Source of the DNA: Alphaproteobacteria bacterium
GTDB lineage: Bacteria; Pseudomonadota; Alphaproteobacteria; ATCC43930; CGMCC-115725
Assembly (NCBI GenBank): GCA_028871055.1
Contig: JAGWON010000020.1
Location: forward strand, 1-58,984
Direction: 5' to 3'
DNA length: 58,984 nt
Both the position numbers and the translations under genes were made by a program. The notes below the pieces were generated by a model. That model was not told the DNA's origin and did no database searches. It saw only the letters and a program-made list of their open reading frames with translations. Shown here one piece after another: positions 29,080 through 42,200 of the stretch; the stretch's first letter is position 1; every line of letters starts with the position of its first letter.

Positions 29080-30518
29080 CGGCGATGGAGTCGTGGTCGT
29101 TCCCGCCCGTCTACGAAGACAGCTATTTCCCGGATCGCTCGAGCCGCTATTGGTTTCCCCGCCGCGAGACCATGCCTGCGCCGGAGCGGGAGCAGCTGGT
29201 CCTCAAGCGTCTCAAAACCGTCTGCGCCTACGCTTACGAGCACGCGCCGTTCTACCGGCGAAAATGGGACGAGGCCGGATTCCACCCGTCGCAGCTGAAG
29301 TCGCTGGAGGATTTCGAATCCAGGGTCCCGGTCGTGAAGAAAGAGGATCTGCGCAGGGCGCAGGAGCGATCACCGCCATTCGGTGACTATTTGTGCGCAC
29401 CGGAATCCGAGATTTTTCACATTCACGGCACCAGCGGCACCACCGGCCGGCCCACCGCTTTCGCCATCGGTCGCAACGACTGGCACGCGATCTCCAATGC
29501 GCACGCGCGGATCATGTGGGGCATGGGCTTGCGGCCGGGCGACGCGGTCTGCATCGCGGCGATCTTTTCGTTGTACATGGGAAGCTGGGGTGCGCTGGCC
29601 GGCGCCGAGCGCCTCGGCGCGCGCTGCTTCCCGTTCGGCGCGGGCGTCGGCGGCATGTCGGCGCGCTGCATCCAATGGCTGAATATGGTCAAGCCGACGG
29701 CGTTCTACGGCACGCCGACCTATGCCTTGCACCTCTCCCAGGTTGCCGCCGATGAGGGGCTGAACCCGCGCGATTTCAAGATCAAGATCATGTTCTTTTC
29801 GGGCGAGCCGGGAGCGTCGATTCCCGGTGTGCGCGGCAAGCTCGAGGAGATTTACGGCGCCAAGGTCATCGATTCCGGCTCAATGGCTGAAATGACGCCG
29901 TGGATGAACGTCGCCGGCACTGCCGAAACCGACGGCATGCTGTGCTGGCAGGACGTCGTCTACACCGAAATCTGCGATCCCGAGACGATGTGCCGCGTGC
30001 CGTACGGCAAGCGCGGGACTCCGGTTTATACCCATCTCGAGCGCACCTCGCAGCCGATGATCCGCCTGTTGTCGGGCGACCTCTCGCTCTGGACCAACGA
30101 CCGCAATCCCTGCGGCCGCACCTATCCGCGCCTGCCGCAGGGGATTTTCGGCCGGATCGACGATATGTTCACGATCCGTGGCGAGAACATGTACCCGAGC
30201 GAGATCGACGCCGCCCTGAACGAGCTGCCGCAGTACGGCGGCGAGCATCGCATCCTGATCAGCCGCGAAGCTGCGATGGACGAGTTGCTGCTGTGCGTCG
30301 AATCCGACGCTCTGACCTACCGGCGTGGCGGCGCCGCGATCGCGGGGTTCCGGAATGAGGTGGAGCGCAAGCTCCAGAAGGTCCTTGGGCTGCGGACGGT
30401 CGTCGAAATCGTCGCACCGAATTCGATCCCGCGAACGGACTTCAAGGCGCGCCGCGTTATCGACGACCGGAAGGTGTTCGCCGAATTCCACGCCCAGATC
30501 GAAAAGGGGCAGGCGTGA
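29076..30518 (+). CDS. PaaK-like acyl-CoA ligase, probably 2-hydroxyisobutyryl-CoA ligase type
   Basis: This 480-residue AMP-forming ligase has the phenylacetate-CoA ligase form. The phosphate-binding loop is HIHGTSGTTGRPT (115-127), the central strands include FYGTPTYALHLSQVAADEG and KVIDSGSMAEMTPW, the A8-like hinge is FGRIDDMFTIRGENMYPSEI, and a C-terminal helix follows. Such enzymes activate carboxylic acids with ATP and CoA. Its place inside the mutase operon makes it the likely source of the mutase substrate, and in known HCM clusters a PaaK-like ligase (hcl) has that job. The start overlaps the previous stop (GTGA). The ATG three codons later is an alternative. Confidence 0.85.
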   Translation: MTAMESWSFPPVYEDSYFPDRSSRYWFPRRETMPAPEREQLVLKRLKTVCAYAYEHAPFYRRKWDEAGFHPSQLKSLEDFESRVPVVKKEDLRRAQERSPPFGDYLCAPESEIFHIHGTSGTTGRPTAFAIGRNDWHAISNAHARIMWGMGLRPGDAVCIAAIFSLYMGSWGALAGAERLGARCFPFGAGVGGMSARCIQWLNMVKPTAFYGTPTYALHLSQVAADEGLNPRDFKIKIMFFSGEPGASIPGVRGKLEEIYGAKVIDSGSMAEMTPWMNVAGTAETDGMLCWQDVVYTEICDPETMCRVPYGKRGTPVYTHLERTSQPMIRLLSGDLSLWTNDRNPCGRTYPRLPQGIFGRIDDMFTIRGENMYPSEIDAALNELPQYGGEHRILISREAAMDELLLCVESDALTYRRGGAAIAGFRNEVERKLQKVLGLRTVVEIVAPNSIPRTDFKARRVIDDRKVFAEFHAQIEKGQA

Positions 30519-31531
30519 GCCGGATGGTGCCATCGTCGGAGTTGGTGGCGCGGGTCCAGGCCGGCGAGCCGGCCGCGATTGCGCGGCTGATTTCGCGGGC
30601 AGAGCAAGGTGCGCCCGAGGCGCGCGACGCCCTTACGCGAATCTACAAGCTCGCTGGGCTGGCGGAAATCATCGGCATCACCGGCGTGCCCGGCAGCGGC
30701 AAGTCGACGCTCGTCGCCAAGCTGACGGAAAAGCTGCGCGCCAACGGGGTCAAGGTCGGCGTGATCGCGATCGATCCGTCGAGCCCTTATTCGGGCGGCG
30801 CGATCCTCGGCGACCGCATCCGCATGGCCGAGTTGGCGGGCGATCCCGGAGTCTATATCCGCTCGATGGCGACCCACGGCGCGAGCGGCGGCCTCGCTCA
30901 CGCGGCGCTGGAGGCGGCCGACATTCTCGACGTCGCCGGGTTCGGCACGATCATCGTCGAGACCGTCGGCGTCGGCCAGGACGAGGTCGAGATCGTGAAG
31001 GCGTCGCACACCACGGTGGTCGTCTCGGCACCCGGCCTCGGCGACGAGGTCCAGGCGATCAAGGCCGGCATCCTCGAGATCGCCGACATCCACGTCGTTT
31101 CGAAATGCGACCGCAGCGACGCCAACCGCACCGTTGTCGAACTCAAGCAGATGCTGACGCTCGGATCGAAGGCGAAAGACGCCAAGCCGCCCTGGCAGCC
31201 GCCGGTGATCGGGACCAGCGCCGTCTCGGGGGATGGCTTCGATGCGCTGCTCGAGGCGATCGAGCGGCATCGCGCGACGGCCGCGGGCGGACCGCTGGGG
31301 CGCGAGCGCAGGCTGGCGATCGCGCAGTTCCGGTTGAAGAAGACCGCCGAAACCATGTTGCTGCGGCGCTTCGCCGACGACTTTGCGCAAGACGGCGCCG
31401 CGCTCGCGAGGCGGCTGACGTGCCGCGAAACCGATCCCTATTCGGTGGCGGCGGAATTTCTCGAACAGACGACTTTTTGCGAATCGCATGGAGCACGCCA
31501 TGAACCAGATGGTCGATCCAAAATCGCTTGA
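30515..31531 (+). CDS. MeaB/ArgK-like G-protein chaperone of the acyl-CoA mutase
   Basis: This 338-residue GTPase has a P-loop GVPGSGKST (57-65), a switch region GVIAIDPSSPYSGGAILGDRIR, ETVGVGQDE and a specificity motif read as SKCD. MeaB-type proteins load adenosylcobalamin into the mutase and remove damaged cofactor using GTP. Translation begins with GTG overlapping the ligase stop, and the C-terminus overlaps the mutase large subunit by 32 bases, so the proteins are made together. Which mutase it serves is fixed by the operon. It corresponds to the meaH-like gene in other HCM clusters. Confidence 0.92.
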   Translation: MSRMVPSSELVARVQAGEPAAIARLISRAEQGAPEARDALTRIYKLAGLAEIIGITGVPGSGKSTLVAKLTEKLRANGVKVGVIAIDPSSPYSGGAILGDRIRMAELAGDPGVYIRSMATHGASGGLAHAALEAADILDVAGFGTIIVETVGVGQDEVEIVKASHTTVVVSAPGLGDEVQAIKAGILEIADIHVVSKCDRSDANRTVVELKQMLTLGSKAKDAKPPWQPPVIGTSAVSGDGFDALLEAIERHRATAAGGPLGRERRLAIAQFRLKKTAETMLLRRFADDFAQDGAALARRLTCRETDPYSVAAEFLEQTTFCESHGARHEPDGRSKIA

Positions 31532-33191
31532 GAAGGTCGCAGAGGAGGTGGCCGACTGGGAGCGCACCGAAGTCGCCGCGTTCCTACGCAAGCAGCGCGA
31601 GCGGCGTGAGCAGTTCTTCACGACCGGCGACATCCCGGTCAAGCGCGTCTACACCGCCGCGGACGTCGCACATATCCCGCTCGAGGACATCGGCCTGCCG
31701 GGCCGCTTCCCCTTCACGCGCGGCCCCTACCCCACGATGTACCGCAGCCGGCACTGGACCATGCGCCAGATCGCGGGCTTCGGCACCGGCGAAGACACCA
31801 ACAAGCGGTTCAAATATCTGATCAAGCAGGGCCAGACCGGGCTCTCGACCGACTTCGACATGCCGACGCTCATGGGCTACGACAGCGACGATCCGATGAG
31901 CGACGGCGAGGTCGGCCGCGAAGGAGTCGCAATCGACACGCTCGCCGACATGGAAGCGCTCTACGACGGCATCGACCTCGAGAACATTTCCGTGTCCATG
32001 ACGATCAATCCGTCGGCGTGGATCCTGCTCGCGATGTATATCGCGAACGCGAAGAAGCGCGGCCTCGACTTGCACAAGCTGTCGGGCACGATTCAGGCCG
32101 ACATCCTCAAGGAATACATGGCCCAAAAGGAATATTGCTTTCCGATCGCCAATTCGGTGCGCATCGTGCGCGATTGCATCACCTATTGCGCCGAGCACAC
32201 GCGGCGCTACAACCCGATCAACATCTCCGGCTATCACATTTCCGAGGCCGGCGCCTCGCCGCTCCAGGAGGCGGCCTTCACGCTCGCCAATGGCATCGTC
32301 TATGTCGAGGAAGTGCTCAAGACCGGCATGGAGGTCGACAAATTTGCGCCGCGCCTGGCTTTTTATTTCGTCAGCCAGGGGGACTTCTTCGAAGAGATTG
32401 CCAAGTTCCGCGCCGCGCGCCGCGTCTGGGCGAAAATCATGAAGACGCGCTTCGGCGCGAAGAACCCGGACTCGATGCGGTTGCGCTTCCACTGCCAGAC
32501 CGCCGCCGCGACGCTGACCAAACCGCAATACCAGATCAATATCGTCCGCACGGCGCTACAGGCGTTGTCGGCCGTGCTCGGCGGCTGCCAGTCGCTGCAC
32601 ACCAACGGCTACGACGAAGCCTTCGCGATCCCGACGGAGGAGGCCATGCGCATGGCACTGCGCACGCAGCAGATCATCGCCGAGGAGATCAACGTCTCCA
32701 ACGTCGTGGACCCGATCGGCGGATCGTACTTCGTCGAGAACCTGACGAGCGAATACGAGAAGCGGATTCTCGAAATTCTCGATTACGTCGATGCCAATGG
32801 CGGGACGATCAAGCTGATCGAAGAAGGCTGGTTCCAGAAACAGATCGCGGACTTCGCCTACGAAATCGCGCTCCGCAAGCAGACCGGCGAAAAGCCGGTA
32901 ATCGGCGTCAACCGCTTCGCGGATGAGGACGAGATCCACGACATTGAAACGCACCCCTACGATCCCAAAACGGCGGAACGCCAGATTGCCCGCACCAAGC
33001 GGGTGCGCGCCACGCGCGACGCCGCGAAGCACGCAACGCTGATGGAGCGGCTGGTCGCGACCGCACGCGACGATCGGCAGAACATCTTGCCCGTCACCAT
33101 TGAGGCGGTCGAGAACGGTGCGACAATGGGCGAAATCGTCGGCGCGCTGAAAAAATTGTGGGGCACCTATCGCGAGACGCCGGTGTTCTGA
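31500..33191 (+). CDS. hcmA: Acyl-CoA mutase large subunit with 2-hydroxyisobutyryl-CoA mutase signature
   Basis: This 563-residue TIM-barrel subunit binds the acyl-CoA substrate of a B12-dependent mutase. The start at 31500 has GGAG six bases upstream; a Met at 31488 is also possible. Three residues that set specificity can be read by comparison with known enzymes. [10 protein letters not shown] has Ile where methylmalonyl-CoA mutase has Tyr89. [10 protein letters not shown] has Asp where it has Ala. KEYMAQKEY has Gln where it has Arg207. The trio Ile/Asp/Gln, at positions 91, 118 and 209 here, matches 2-hydroxyisobutyryl-CoA mutase (Ile90/Asp117/Gln208). The active-site His lies in SGYHISEAG. 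Calling it methylmalonyl-CoA mutase would be misleading. Confidence 0.9.
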   Translation: MNQMVDPKSLEKVAEEVADWERTEVAAFLRKQRERREQFFTTGDIPVKRVYTAADVAHIPLEDIGLPGRFPFTRGPYPTMYRSRHWTMRQIAGFGTGEDTNKRFKYLIKQGQTGLSTDFDMPTLMGYDSDDPMSDGEVGREGVAIDTLADMEALYDGIDLENISVSMTINPSAWILLAMYIANAKKRGLDLHKLSGTIQADILKEYMAQKEYCFPIANSVRIVRDCITYCAEHTRRYNPINISGYHISEAGASPLQEAAFTLANGIVYVEEVLKTGMEVDKFAPRLAFYFVSQGDFFEEIAKFRAARRVWAKIMKTRFGAKNPDSMRLRFHCQTAAATLTKPQYQINIVRTALQALSAVLGGCQSLHTNGYDEAFAIPTEEAMRMALRTQQIIAEEINVSNVVDPIGGSYFVENLTSEYEKRILEILDYVDANGGTIKLIEEGWFQKQIADFAYEIALRKQTGEKPVIGVNRFADEDEIHDIETHPYDPKTAERQIARTKRVRATRDAAKHATLMERLVATARDDRQNILPVTIEAVENGATMGEIVGALKKLWGTYRETPVF

Positions 33192-33246
33192 CGGCCGACG
33201 CGACCACCACCCTGCGCGGTCTGGTCGACTCTGGATCTTCGTGCCG

Positions 33247-34488
<1,242 letters not shown>

Positions 34489-34498
34489 CTAACCGGTC

Positions 34499-34519
34499 AT
34501 GCTGCACTGCGCAATGGCA
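34499..34519 (-). promoter_or_regulatory. TGC-rich 21-base motif upstream of aspartate aminotransferase
   Basis: The 21-base stretch containing tgctgcactgcgcaatgg matches the one upstream of the phasin gene (50287-50307) in 20 of 21 positions, with the same orientation. It ends 19 bases before the minus-strand start codon. TGC-rich sites of this kind resemble the binding sites of PhaR-type regulators of polyhydroxybutyrate genes, so it may be a PhaR site. Binding is not shown by the sequence. Confidence 0.5.
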
Positions 34520-34630
34520 TGCTAGGCTTGATTCCGCGCCGCCGTGCGGCTCGATGTCGAAATCGAGCGGGTCCAAACGTCATGTCGATGACGGCACCGC
34601 GGGTGCCGCGAGCGAATCGAGGAGAGTCCG

Positions 34631-34981
34631 ATGAAGTACATGTTGCTGATCTACCAGAACGAGGCGACGAGCCAGGCGCGCGGCGAGAAACAGACCGCCG
34701 AGTTCATGGGCGCCTACATGGCGTACACCAAAGCGATGCGCGAGAGCGGCGCCTATGTCGCGGGCGACCCGCTCACGCTCTCGAGCACGGCCACCACCGT
34801 CCGCGTCGCCGACGGCCGCGCCAAGGTACTGAATGGCCCTTACGCGGAGACCAAGGAGCAGCTCGGCGGCTATTACATCATCGACGTTGCGGACCTCGAC
34901 GCCGCTACGGCCTGGGCAGCGCGCTGCCCCACGGCCCAGGCCGGCGGCGTGCTCGAGGTGCGCCCAATCCGGACCATGTGA
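34631..34981 (+). CDS. YCII-related (DGPF domain) protein
   Basis: This 116-residue YCII-like protein has the expected core: MKYMLLIYQNE at the start, MRESGAYVAGDPLTLS in the middle, and the domain signature LNGPYAETKEQLGGYYIIDV. Proteins of this kind accompany ECF sigma factors of group ECF42, whose gene follows here after four bases. Their function is undefined; some related YCII proteins are dehydrochlorinase- or peroxidase-like. The start is ATG with gaggagag upstream. Confidence 0.9.
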   Translation: MKYMLLIYQNEATSQARGEKQTAEFMGAYMAYTKAMRESGAYVAGDPLTLSSTATTVRVADGRAKVLNGPYAETKEQLGGYYIIDVADLDAATAWAARCPTAQAGGVLEVRPIRTM

Positions 34982-34985
34982 CGTC

Positions 34986-36314
34986 ATGGCGGAGGGCGAG
35001 GAGACACGACGCGCCATCGAACGCGCCGCGCGCCAGAGTTACGGCAAGCTCCTCGCCTTCCTCGCCGCCCGGACGCGCGATGTCGCCGCCGCCGAGGATG
35101 CGCTGGCCGAGGCCTTTGCGAGCGCGCTGGCAAGGTGGCCGCAACAGGGCGTACCGCGCGCGCCCGAAGCCTGGCTGCTCACCGTCGCACGCCGGCGCGC
35201 GAGCGATGCCGCGCGGCGCCGACGGACCCAGGTGGACGCCGCCGGTCCGCTCGTGCTGTTGGCGGACGAGCTGCAAGCCGCAACGGTGGCGAGTGACATT
35301 CCTGACGATCGCCTGCGGCTGATGTTCGCGTGCGCTCATCCGGCGGTCGAGCCGGCAGCGCGCGCTCCGTTGATTCTTCAGACTGTGCTCGGCCTCGACG
35401 CAAGCACGATCGCCTCCGCCTTTCTCGTCGCGCCTGCTTCGATGGGCCAGAGACTGGTGCGCGCGAAGCGCAAGATCCGTGACGCCGGCATCCCGTTCCG
35501 CGTGCCGGAGCGCGACGAGCTCAACGATCGCCTCGGCGCCGTACTCGAGACGATCTACGCCGCGTTCGCCGAGGGCTGGAGCGATCCTGCCGGCACGCTA
35601 CCACGTCGCCGCGATCTGGCCGAGGAAGCGATCTGGCTGGGCCGGCTCGTTGTCACGCTGTTGCCCGACGAGCCGGAAGCGCTCGGACTGCTGGCGCTGA
35701 TGCTTCACGCCGAAGCGCGGCGCGGAGCGCGACGCGATACCGGCGGCCGCTATGTGCCGCTCGCCGAGCAGGAGCCCGTCTGCTGGGATTCGGCCCTGAT
35801 CGACGAGGCCGAGGCCGCGCTCGCCCGCGCCGGCGCGATGGGCCGCATCGGCCGTTTCCAACTCGAAGCCGCCGTGCAGTCGGCTCATGCGGCACGCCGA
35901 CTCACCGGGCGTACCGACTGGGCCGCAATCCTCGAACTCTATGACGCGCTGTTGGCTCAAACCGGCTCGCCGGTGGTAGCGATCAACCGGGCCGTGGCCA
36001 TGACCGAGCTGCGCGGCGCAGCCGCCGGATTGGCACTGCTCGATGACCTTGCCGTCGACCGTCGCCTTGCCGAATACCAGCCCTATTGGGCGGCACGCGC
36101 CGGATTGCTCGCCCGCGTTGGCGACGCGGCAGCCGCCGACCACGCCTATGAGCAGGCCGTCGCCCTTGAAGCCGATCCGGCCGTTCGCCGTTTCCTTCAG
36201 GACTGCCGTGCGCGCCTTCACTCGACGCCAGCAGGAGGCCGTCGGAGCCATGGCCGGGGGGCTCATGACCCCGGTTGTCGTGGCCGAATTGATCGGCTCC
36301 GTCGAAAGCCCTAG
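34986..36314 (+). CDS. ECF-family RNA polymerase sigma factor, ECF42 type
   Basis: This 442-residue ECF sigma factor carries a long C-terminal extension. Sigma region 2 spans about residues 10-80 (SYGKLLAFLAARTRDVAAAE), and region 4 is at about 125-165 (ILQTVLGLDASTIASAFLVA, SMGQRLVRAKRKIRDA). A SnoaL-free, TPR-like helical domain of about 200 residues (RLGAVLETIYAAFAEGW onward) is typical of ECF42. The extension is thought to control activity in place of an anti-sigma factor. It is paired with the DGPF protein upstream. The last 30 residues are Arg- and Gly-rich, without similarity to the usual end. Confidence 0.9.
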   Translation: MAEGEETRRAIERAARQSYGKLLAFLAARTRDVAAAEDALAEAFASALARWPQQGVPRAPEAWLLTVARRRASDAARRRRTQVDAAGPLVLLADELQAATVASDIPDDRLRLMFACAHPAVEPAARAPLILQTVLGLDASTIASAFLVAPASMGQRLVRAKRKIRDAGIPFRVPERDELNDRLGAVLETIYAAFAEGWSDPAGTLPRRRDLAEEAIWLGRLVVTLLPDEPEALGLLALMLHAEARRGARRDTGGRYVPLAEQEPVCWDSALIDEAEAALARAGAMGRIGRFQLEAAVQSAHAARRLTGRTDWAAILELYDALLAQTGSPVVAINRAVAMTELRGAAAGLALLDDLAVDRRLAEYQPYWAARAGLLARVGDAAAADHAYEQAVALEADPAVRRFLQDCRARLHSTPAGGRRSHGRGAHDPGCRGRIDRLRRKP

Positions 36315-36341
36315 ATTCGCCAGCAGCAAAAGGAACGCCCC

Positions 36342-36890
36342 ATGACCGCAACTGCTCCCGTCCTGCGACCGCTCGCGCGCAACTGGCTCTGGCCGGCTCT
36401 GCTGGCCGCCGCCGCAATCGGCGGCAGCTGGGCGCTGGCTTGCGTGACGCCCTTCGCCGCATTCGCGGCGATCCTGGCCGAGAGCGAGCGGCGCTCGACT
36501 GCGCTTGCCGCGGTGGCATTGATCTGGCTCGCCAATCAGGCCGTGGGCGTGGCCCTGCTCGGCTATCCGCTCGACCTTCACAGCGCCGGCTGGGGCCTTG
36601 CCATCGGTGCCGCCGCGTTGCTGGCGACATTCGCGGCATCCGCGGTCGCGCGGATCGGCGGCATGCGGCGTTGGGTCCGGCTGGTGCTCGCCTTCGCCGC
36701 GGCCTTCGTGATCTACGAGGTGGTGCTGGCGCTGGTCGCCGCCATGAGCGGCAAGCTCGCGGAATTTACACCCGCCACCGTGGCGCAGCTCGCGGCGCTC
36801 GATGCGGCATGGCTTGCCGCTCTGGCCGTCCTGCACGAGGCGCTGGCGCTCATCGGCGGGCGCCTGACCAGCCTGCGCCTCGCAGCCTAG
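36342..36890 (+). CDS. Integral membrane protein, function unknown
   Basis: This 182-residue protein is mostly hydrophobic, with about five membrane helices (for example WPALLAAAAIGGSWALACVT, VALIWLANQAVGVALLG and LVLAFAAAFVIYEVVLALVA). An aaagga site precedes the ATG by seven bases. Similar proteins are found in rhizobia and relatives without an assigned role. It lies between the ECF sigma gene and uvrB in the same direction, with 27 and 44 base gaps, and may belong to the sigma-factor transcript. Confidence 0.65.
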   Translation: MTATAPVLRPLARNWLWPALLAAAAIGGSWALACVTPFAAFAAILAESERRSTALAAVALIWLANQAVGVALLGYPLDLHSAGWGLAIGAAALLATFAASAVARIGGMRRWVRLVLAFAAAFVIYEVVLALVAAMSGKLAEFTPATVAQLAALDAAWLAALAVLHEALALIGGRLTSLRLAA

Positions 36891-36934
36891 CCCCGTCTGG
36901 CATCGCGCAGGACGAGCCCTTATCTTAAGGGACC

Positions 36935-39087
<2,153 letters not shown>

Positions 39088-39088
<1 letters not shown>

Positions 39089-39852
39089 TGACGGGCCGCA
39101 GCGCACTGGTCACCGGCGGCGCAAGGCGCATCGGGCGTGCGATCGCGCTGACCCTCGCGGCGCACGGATGGGACATCGCTATTCATTACGGCGGCTCGCG
39201 CGACGACGCCGAGACGCTGGCGGATGAGATCCGGCAGCACGATCGCCGCGCCGCGGCGCTGGCCGCCGACCTGGCCCGCGAAGACGAGGTTGCGGAGCTG
39301 ATGCCGCGCGCGGCCGAGGCGGTCGGGCCGCTGGCGCTGCTGATCAACAACGCCTCCGTGTTCGAGCGGGACGATGCGCTGACGGTGACGCGCGCGAGTT
39401 GGGACCGGCATCTCGAGACCAATCTGCGGGCGCCATTCGTGCTGATGCAGGGTTTCGCGCGGCAGCTGCCAGACGGCACCGACGGTGCGGTCGTGAACAT
39501 TCTGGACGAGCGCGTCTGGAATCTGACGCCGTATTTCGTGTCTTACACGGTGAGCAAGACCGGGTTGTGGACGTTGACGCAGACTATGGCGCTGGCGCTG
39601 GCGCCGCGCATCCGAGTCAACGGCATCGGCCCGGGTCCAACGTTGCCGAGCCCGCGCCAGAGCGAAGAGCAATTCCGCCGACAGGTTGAGCTGTTGCCGC
39701 TGCGGCGCGGGACGACGCCGGACGAGATCGCGCGCGCCGTGATGTTTATCCTGGAATCGCCGGCGATGACCGGACAAATGATCGTGCTCGACGGCGGCCA
39801 GCATTTGAATTGGGCGCCCACCACCAGCCGCGTGCCACCGGCGAGCGAATAG
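39088..39852 (+). CDS. SDR family oxidoreductase, pteridine-reductase-like
   Basis: This 254-residue short-chain dehydrogenase has the NADP-binding motif ALVTGGARRIGRAIAL, the NNASVF strand and the catalytic YTVSK tetrad region (SYTVSKTGLWTLTQ). The double Arg in TGGARRIG is typical of pteridine reductase/FolM-like members that use NADPH. The product could be a dihydromonapterin or dihydrobiopterin reductase, but the substrate is not proven. The start codon overlaps the uvrB stop (TGATG), so the pair is cotranscribed. Confidence 0.8.
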
Positions 39853-40244
39853 CCGGGATTTTTCGCTCATGCCGATGATTGCCGCTGCGTCGCGTCACGG
39901 CCGGCGTCGGACGTTGTCACAAACGCGCTAAGTTTTTGGCGCGCGAGGAATTTTTCACTTTGGCCGGGGCGCGTGCAGCAGCGGGTAGTTGTCAACAGGG
40001 CGTGGTCAGTGTGTCAGTTCTGTGGCGTAAAGCCCTTTGTTTCCCTGCTGTTACACGGGGTTTACACTTGGTACGTGAAACGCCATGGAAAAACAAATCG
40101 CTGGCGTCACTGCCGTTTTTTTGGGCAAAGCGGTCAAATCCTAGATTTGATCGTTAAGGGACCGCGGCAGTGGATAGTTATGAACAAACTTGCACACAGA
40201 CTTCGTGGATATCGCACCGACATGACCGTGAGAATGCACTGGCG
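39853..40244. other. 392-base intergenic region before uvrC
   Basis: No supported gene is seen. The stretch is less GC-rich than its surroundings and has runs such as gaattttt and cgttttttt. A nearly repeated ttacac (40051 and 40062) stands inside. A 19-codon frame from 40085 lacks a ribosome site. The region may contain the uvrC promoter. An in-frame GTG at 40170 with aaggga upstream would lengthen UvrC by 25 residues into its 3' part. Confidence 0.4.
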
Positions 40245-42140
40245 ATGAACGACGCATTCGAAGCGGACGACCAGACGGAAGCGCCGACCCCGCCCACCGG
40301 CAATCTTGCGCGTGGCGTCGCCGTCATTCGTGCAGCACTCAAGACCATGCCGACTGCACCCGGCGTCTACCGCATGCTCGACGCCAAGGGCGAAGCGCTC
40401 TATGTCGGCAAGGCCGCGAACCTCAAGAACCGCGTCGCCAACTACGCCAACGTCAACGGCCTGCCGCTCCGCCTCAAGCGCATGGTGGCCGAGACCCACA
40501 CACTCGAGATCGCCATCACCCATACCGAGGTCGAGGCGCTGCTGCTCGAATGCAACCTGATCAAGCGGCTGATGCCGCACTACAACGTGCTGCTGCGCGA
40601 CGACAAGTCGTTTCCCTATATCCACCTCACCAGCAACCACGCCTTTCCGCAGCTGACCAAACATCGCGGTGCGCGCGGGCCCGATGGCGATTATTTTGGA
40701 CCTTTCGCATCGGCCGGTGCAGTCAATCGCACGCTCATCGCGCTGCAGCGCGCCTTCCTGCTGCGCTCGTGCTCGGACAGCATCTTTACCGCGCGCACGC
40801 GGCCCTGCCTGCTCTACCAGATCAAGCGCTGCAGCGCGCCCTGCACCGGCCGCATCGATCAGGCGGGCTACGCGCGCCTAGTGGCGGAGGCGCGGAGTTT
40901 TCTGTCGGGCAAAAGCCAGGAGGTTCAGGCGCGGTTGGCGCGGCACATGCAGGAATTATCCGACCAGCGCGAGTACGAGGGCGCGGCGGTGGTCCGCGAC
41001 CGCATCCGCGCGCTGACGCAGGTCCAGGGACGGCAGGACATCAATCTTGAGGGCCTCGGCGACGCCGACGTGGTCGCGCTGCACCAAGCCGGCGGACACA
41101 GCTCGATCCAAGTGTTCTTTTTCCGCGGCGGCCAGAACTGGGGCAACCGGGCGTATTTCCCGGCACATGCGCGGAATGTCGAGCCCGGCGACGTGATGGG
41201 CGCATTCCTCGGCCAGTTCTACGACAACAAGCCGCCGCCGCCGCAGGTCCTCGTCAGCCACCGGCCGAGCGAGGCGCAGCTCCTGGCCGAGGCGCTGAGC
41301 GAACGCGCCAGCCGCAAGGTCGAGATCGTTGTCCCCGCGCGCGGCGACAAGCGCAAGCTGGTCGAGCATGCACTGCTCAACGCACGCGAGGCGCTCGGTC
41401 GCCGGCTGGCCGAAAGTACGGCGCAGCGGCGCCTGCTCGAGGGCATCGCCGAGACCTTCGGCCTCGACGCCCCGCCGCAGCGCATCGAGGTCTACGACAA
41501 CAGCCACATCCAGGGCGCGCACGCGATGGGCGCGATGATCGTCGCCGGCCCCGAGGGTTTCATCAAGAACGCCTATCGCAAGTTCACCATCCGCGAGCCG
41601 ATCGCGCCGGGCGACGACTACGCGATGATGCGCGAGGTGCTCGGCCGCCGCTTCGCCCGCGCGCTGAAAGAAAATCCCGACCGCAGCAGCTTTCCCGACC
41701 TGGTGCTGATCGACGGCGGCCAGGGCCAGCTCGCCGCGGCCTGCCAGGCACTGGCCGATCTCGGCGTTAACGATCTGCCGGTCGTGGGCGTCGCCAAAGG
41801 ACCCGACCGCAACGCCGGGCGCGAGCGCTTCTTTCGCACCGGCAAGCCGCCGTTGAGCCTCGATCCGAAGGACCCGGTGCTCTATTTCCTCCAGCGCCTA
41901 CGAGACGAGGCCCACCGCTTCGCCATCGGCGCTCATCGCAGCAAGCGCGCCAAGGCGATCGGCGCCTCGCCGCTCGATGAGATCGCCGGGATCGGCGTCG
42001 CGCGCAAGCGCGCCCTGCTGCACCATTTCGGCTCAGCGCGCGCGGTGGCGACGGCCGGCCTCACCGATCTCGAGCGCGTGGGCGGCATCAGCAAAATCGT
42101 CGCAAAAAAGATTTATGATCATTTCCATGCCGAGGGCTAA
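40245..42140 (+). CDS. uvrC: Excinuclease ABC subunit C UvrC
   Basis: This 631-residue dual-incision nuclease has the GIY-YIG domain for the 3' cut ([20 protein letters not shown]). A UVR motif follows ([20 protein letters not shown]), then the RNase H-like 5' nuclease ([36 protein letters not shown]) and a C-terminal helix-hairpin-helix pair ([20 protein letters not shown]). The start at 40245 is chosen by family length; GTG at 40170 is possible and has a slightly better ribosome site. Confidence 0.95.
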   Translation: MNDAFEADDQTEAPTPPTGNLARGVAVIRAALKTMPTAPGVYRMLDAKGEALYVGKAANLKNRVANYANVNGLPLRLKRMVAETHTLEIAITHTEVEALLLECNLIKRLMPHYNVLLRDDKSFPYIHLTSNHAFPQLTKHRGARGPDGDYFGPFASAGAVNRTLIALQRAFLLRSCSDSIFTARTRPCLLYQIKRCSAPCTGRIDQAGYARLVAEARSFLSGKSQEVQARLARHMQELSDQREYEGAAVVRDRIRALTQVQGRQDINLEGLGDADVVALHQAGGHSSIQVFFFRGGQNWGNRAYFPAHARNVEPGDVMGAFLGQFYDNKPPPPQVLVSHRPSEAQLLAEALSERASRKVEIVVPARGDKRKLVEHALLNAREALGRRLAESTAQRRLLEGIAETFGLDAPPQRIEVYDNSHIQGAHAMGAMIVAGPEGFIKNAYRKFTIREPIAPGDDYAMMREVLGRRFARALKENPDRSSFPDLVLIDGGQGQLAAACQALADLGVNDLPVVGVAKGPDRNAGRERFFRTGKPPLSLDPKDPVLYFLQRLRDEAHRFAIGAHRSKRAKAIGASPLDEIAGIGVARKRALLHHFGSARAVATAGLTDLERVGGISKIVAKKIYDHFHAEG

Positions 42141-42200
42141 ACTGCGATTCGAATATTGCCGGAGCTGGTCGATCGGCGCCGGCTGTCCGCTTGAGATGCC

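Noticed and set aside
31500-33191. Annotation as methylmalonyl-CoA mutase
   Set aside because: Key Tyr and Arg positions are Ile and Gln, and an extra Asp is present, so this label would be misleading.
40085-40143. 19-codon frame before uvrC
   Set aside because: No ribosome site and no characteristic composition.
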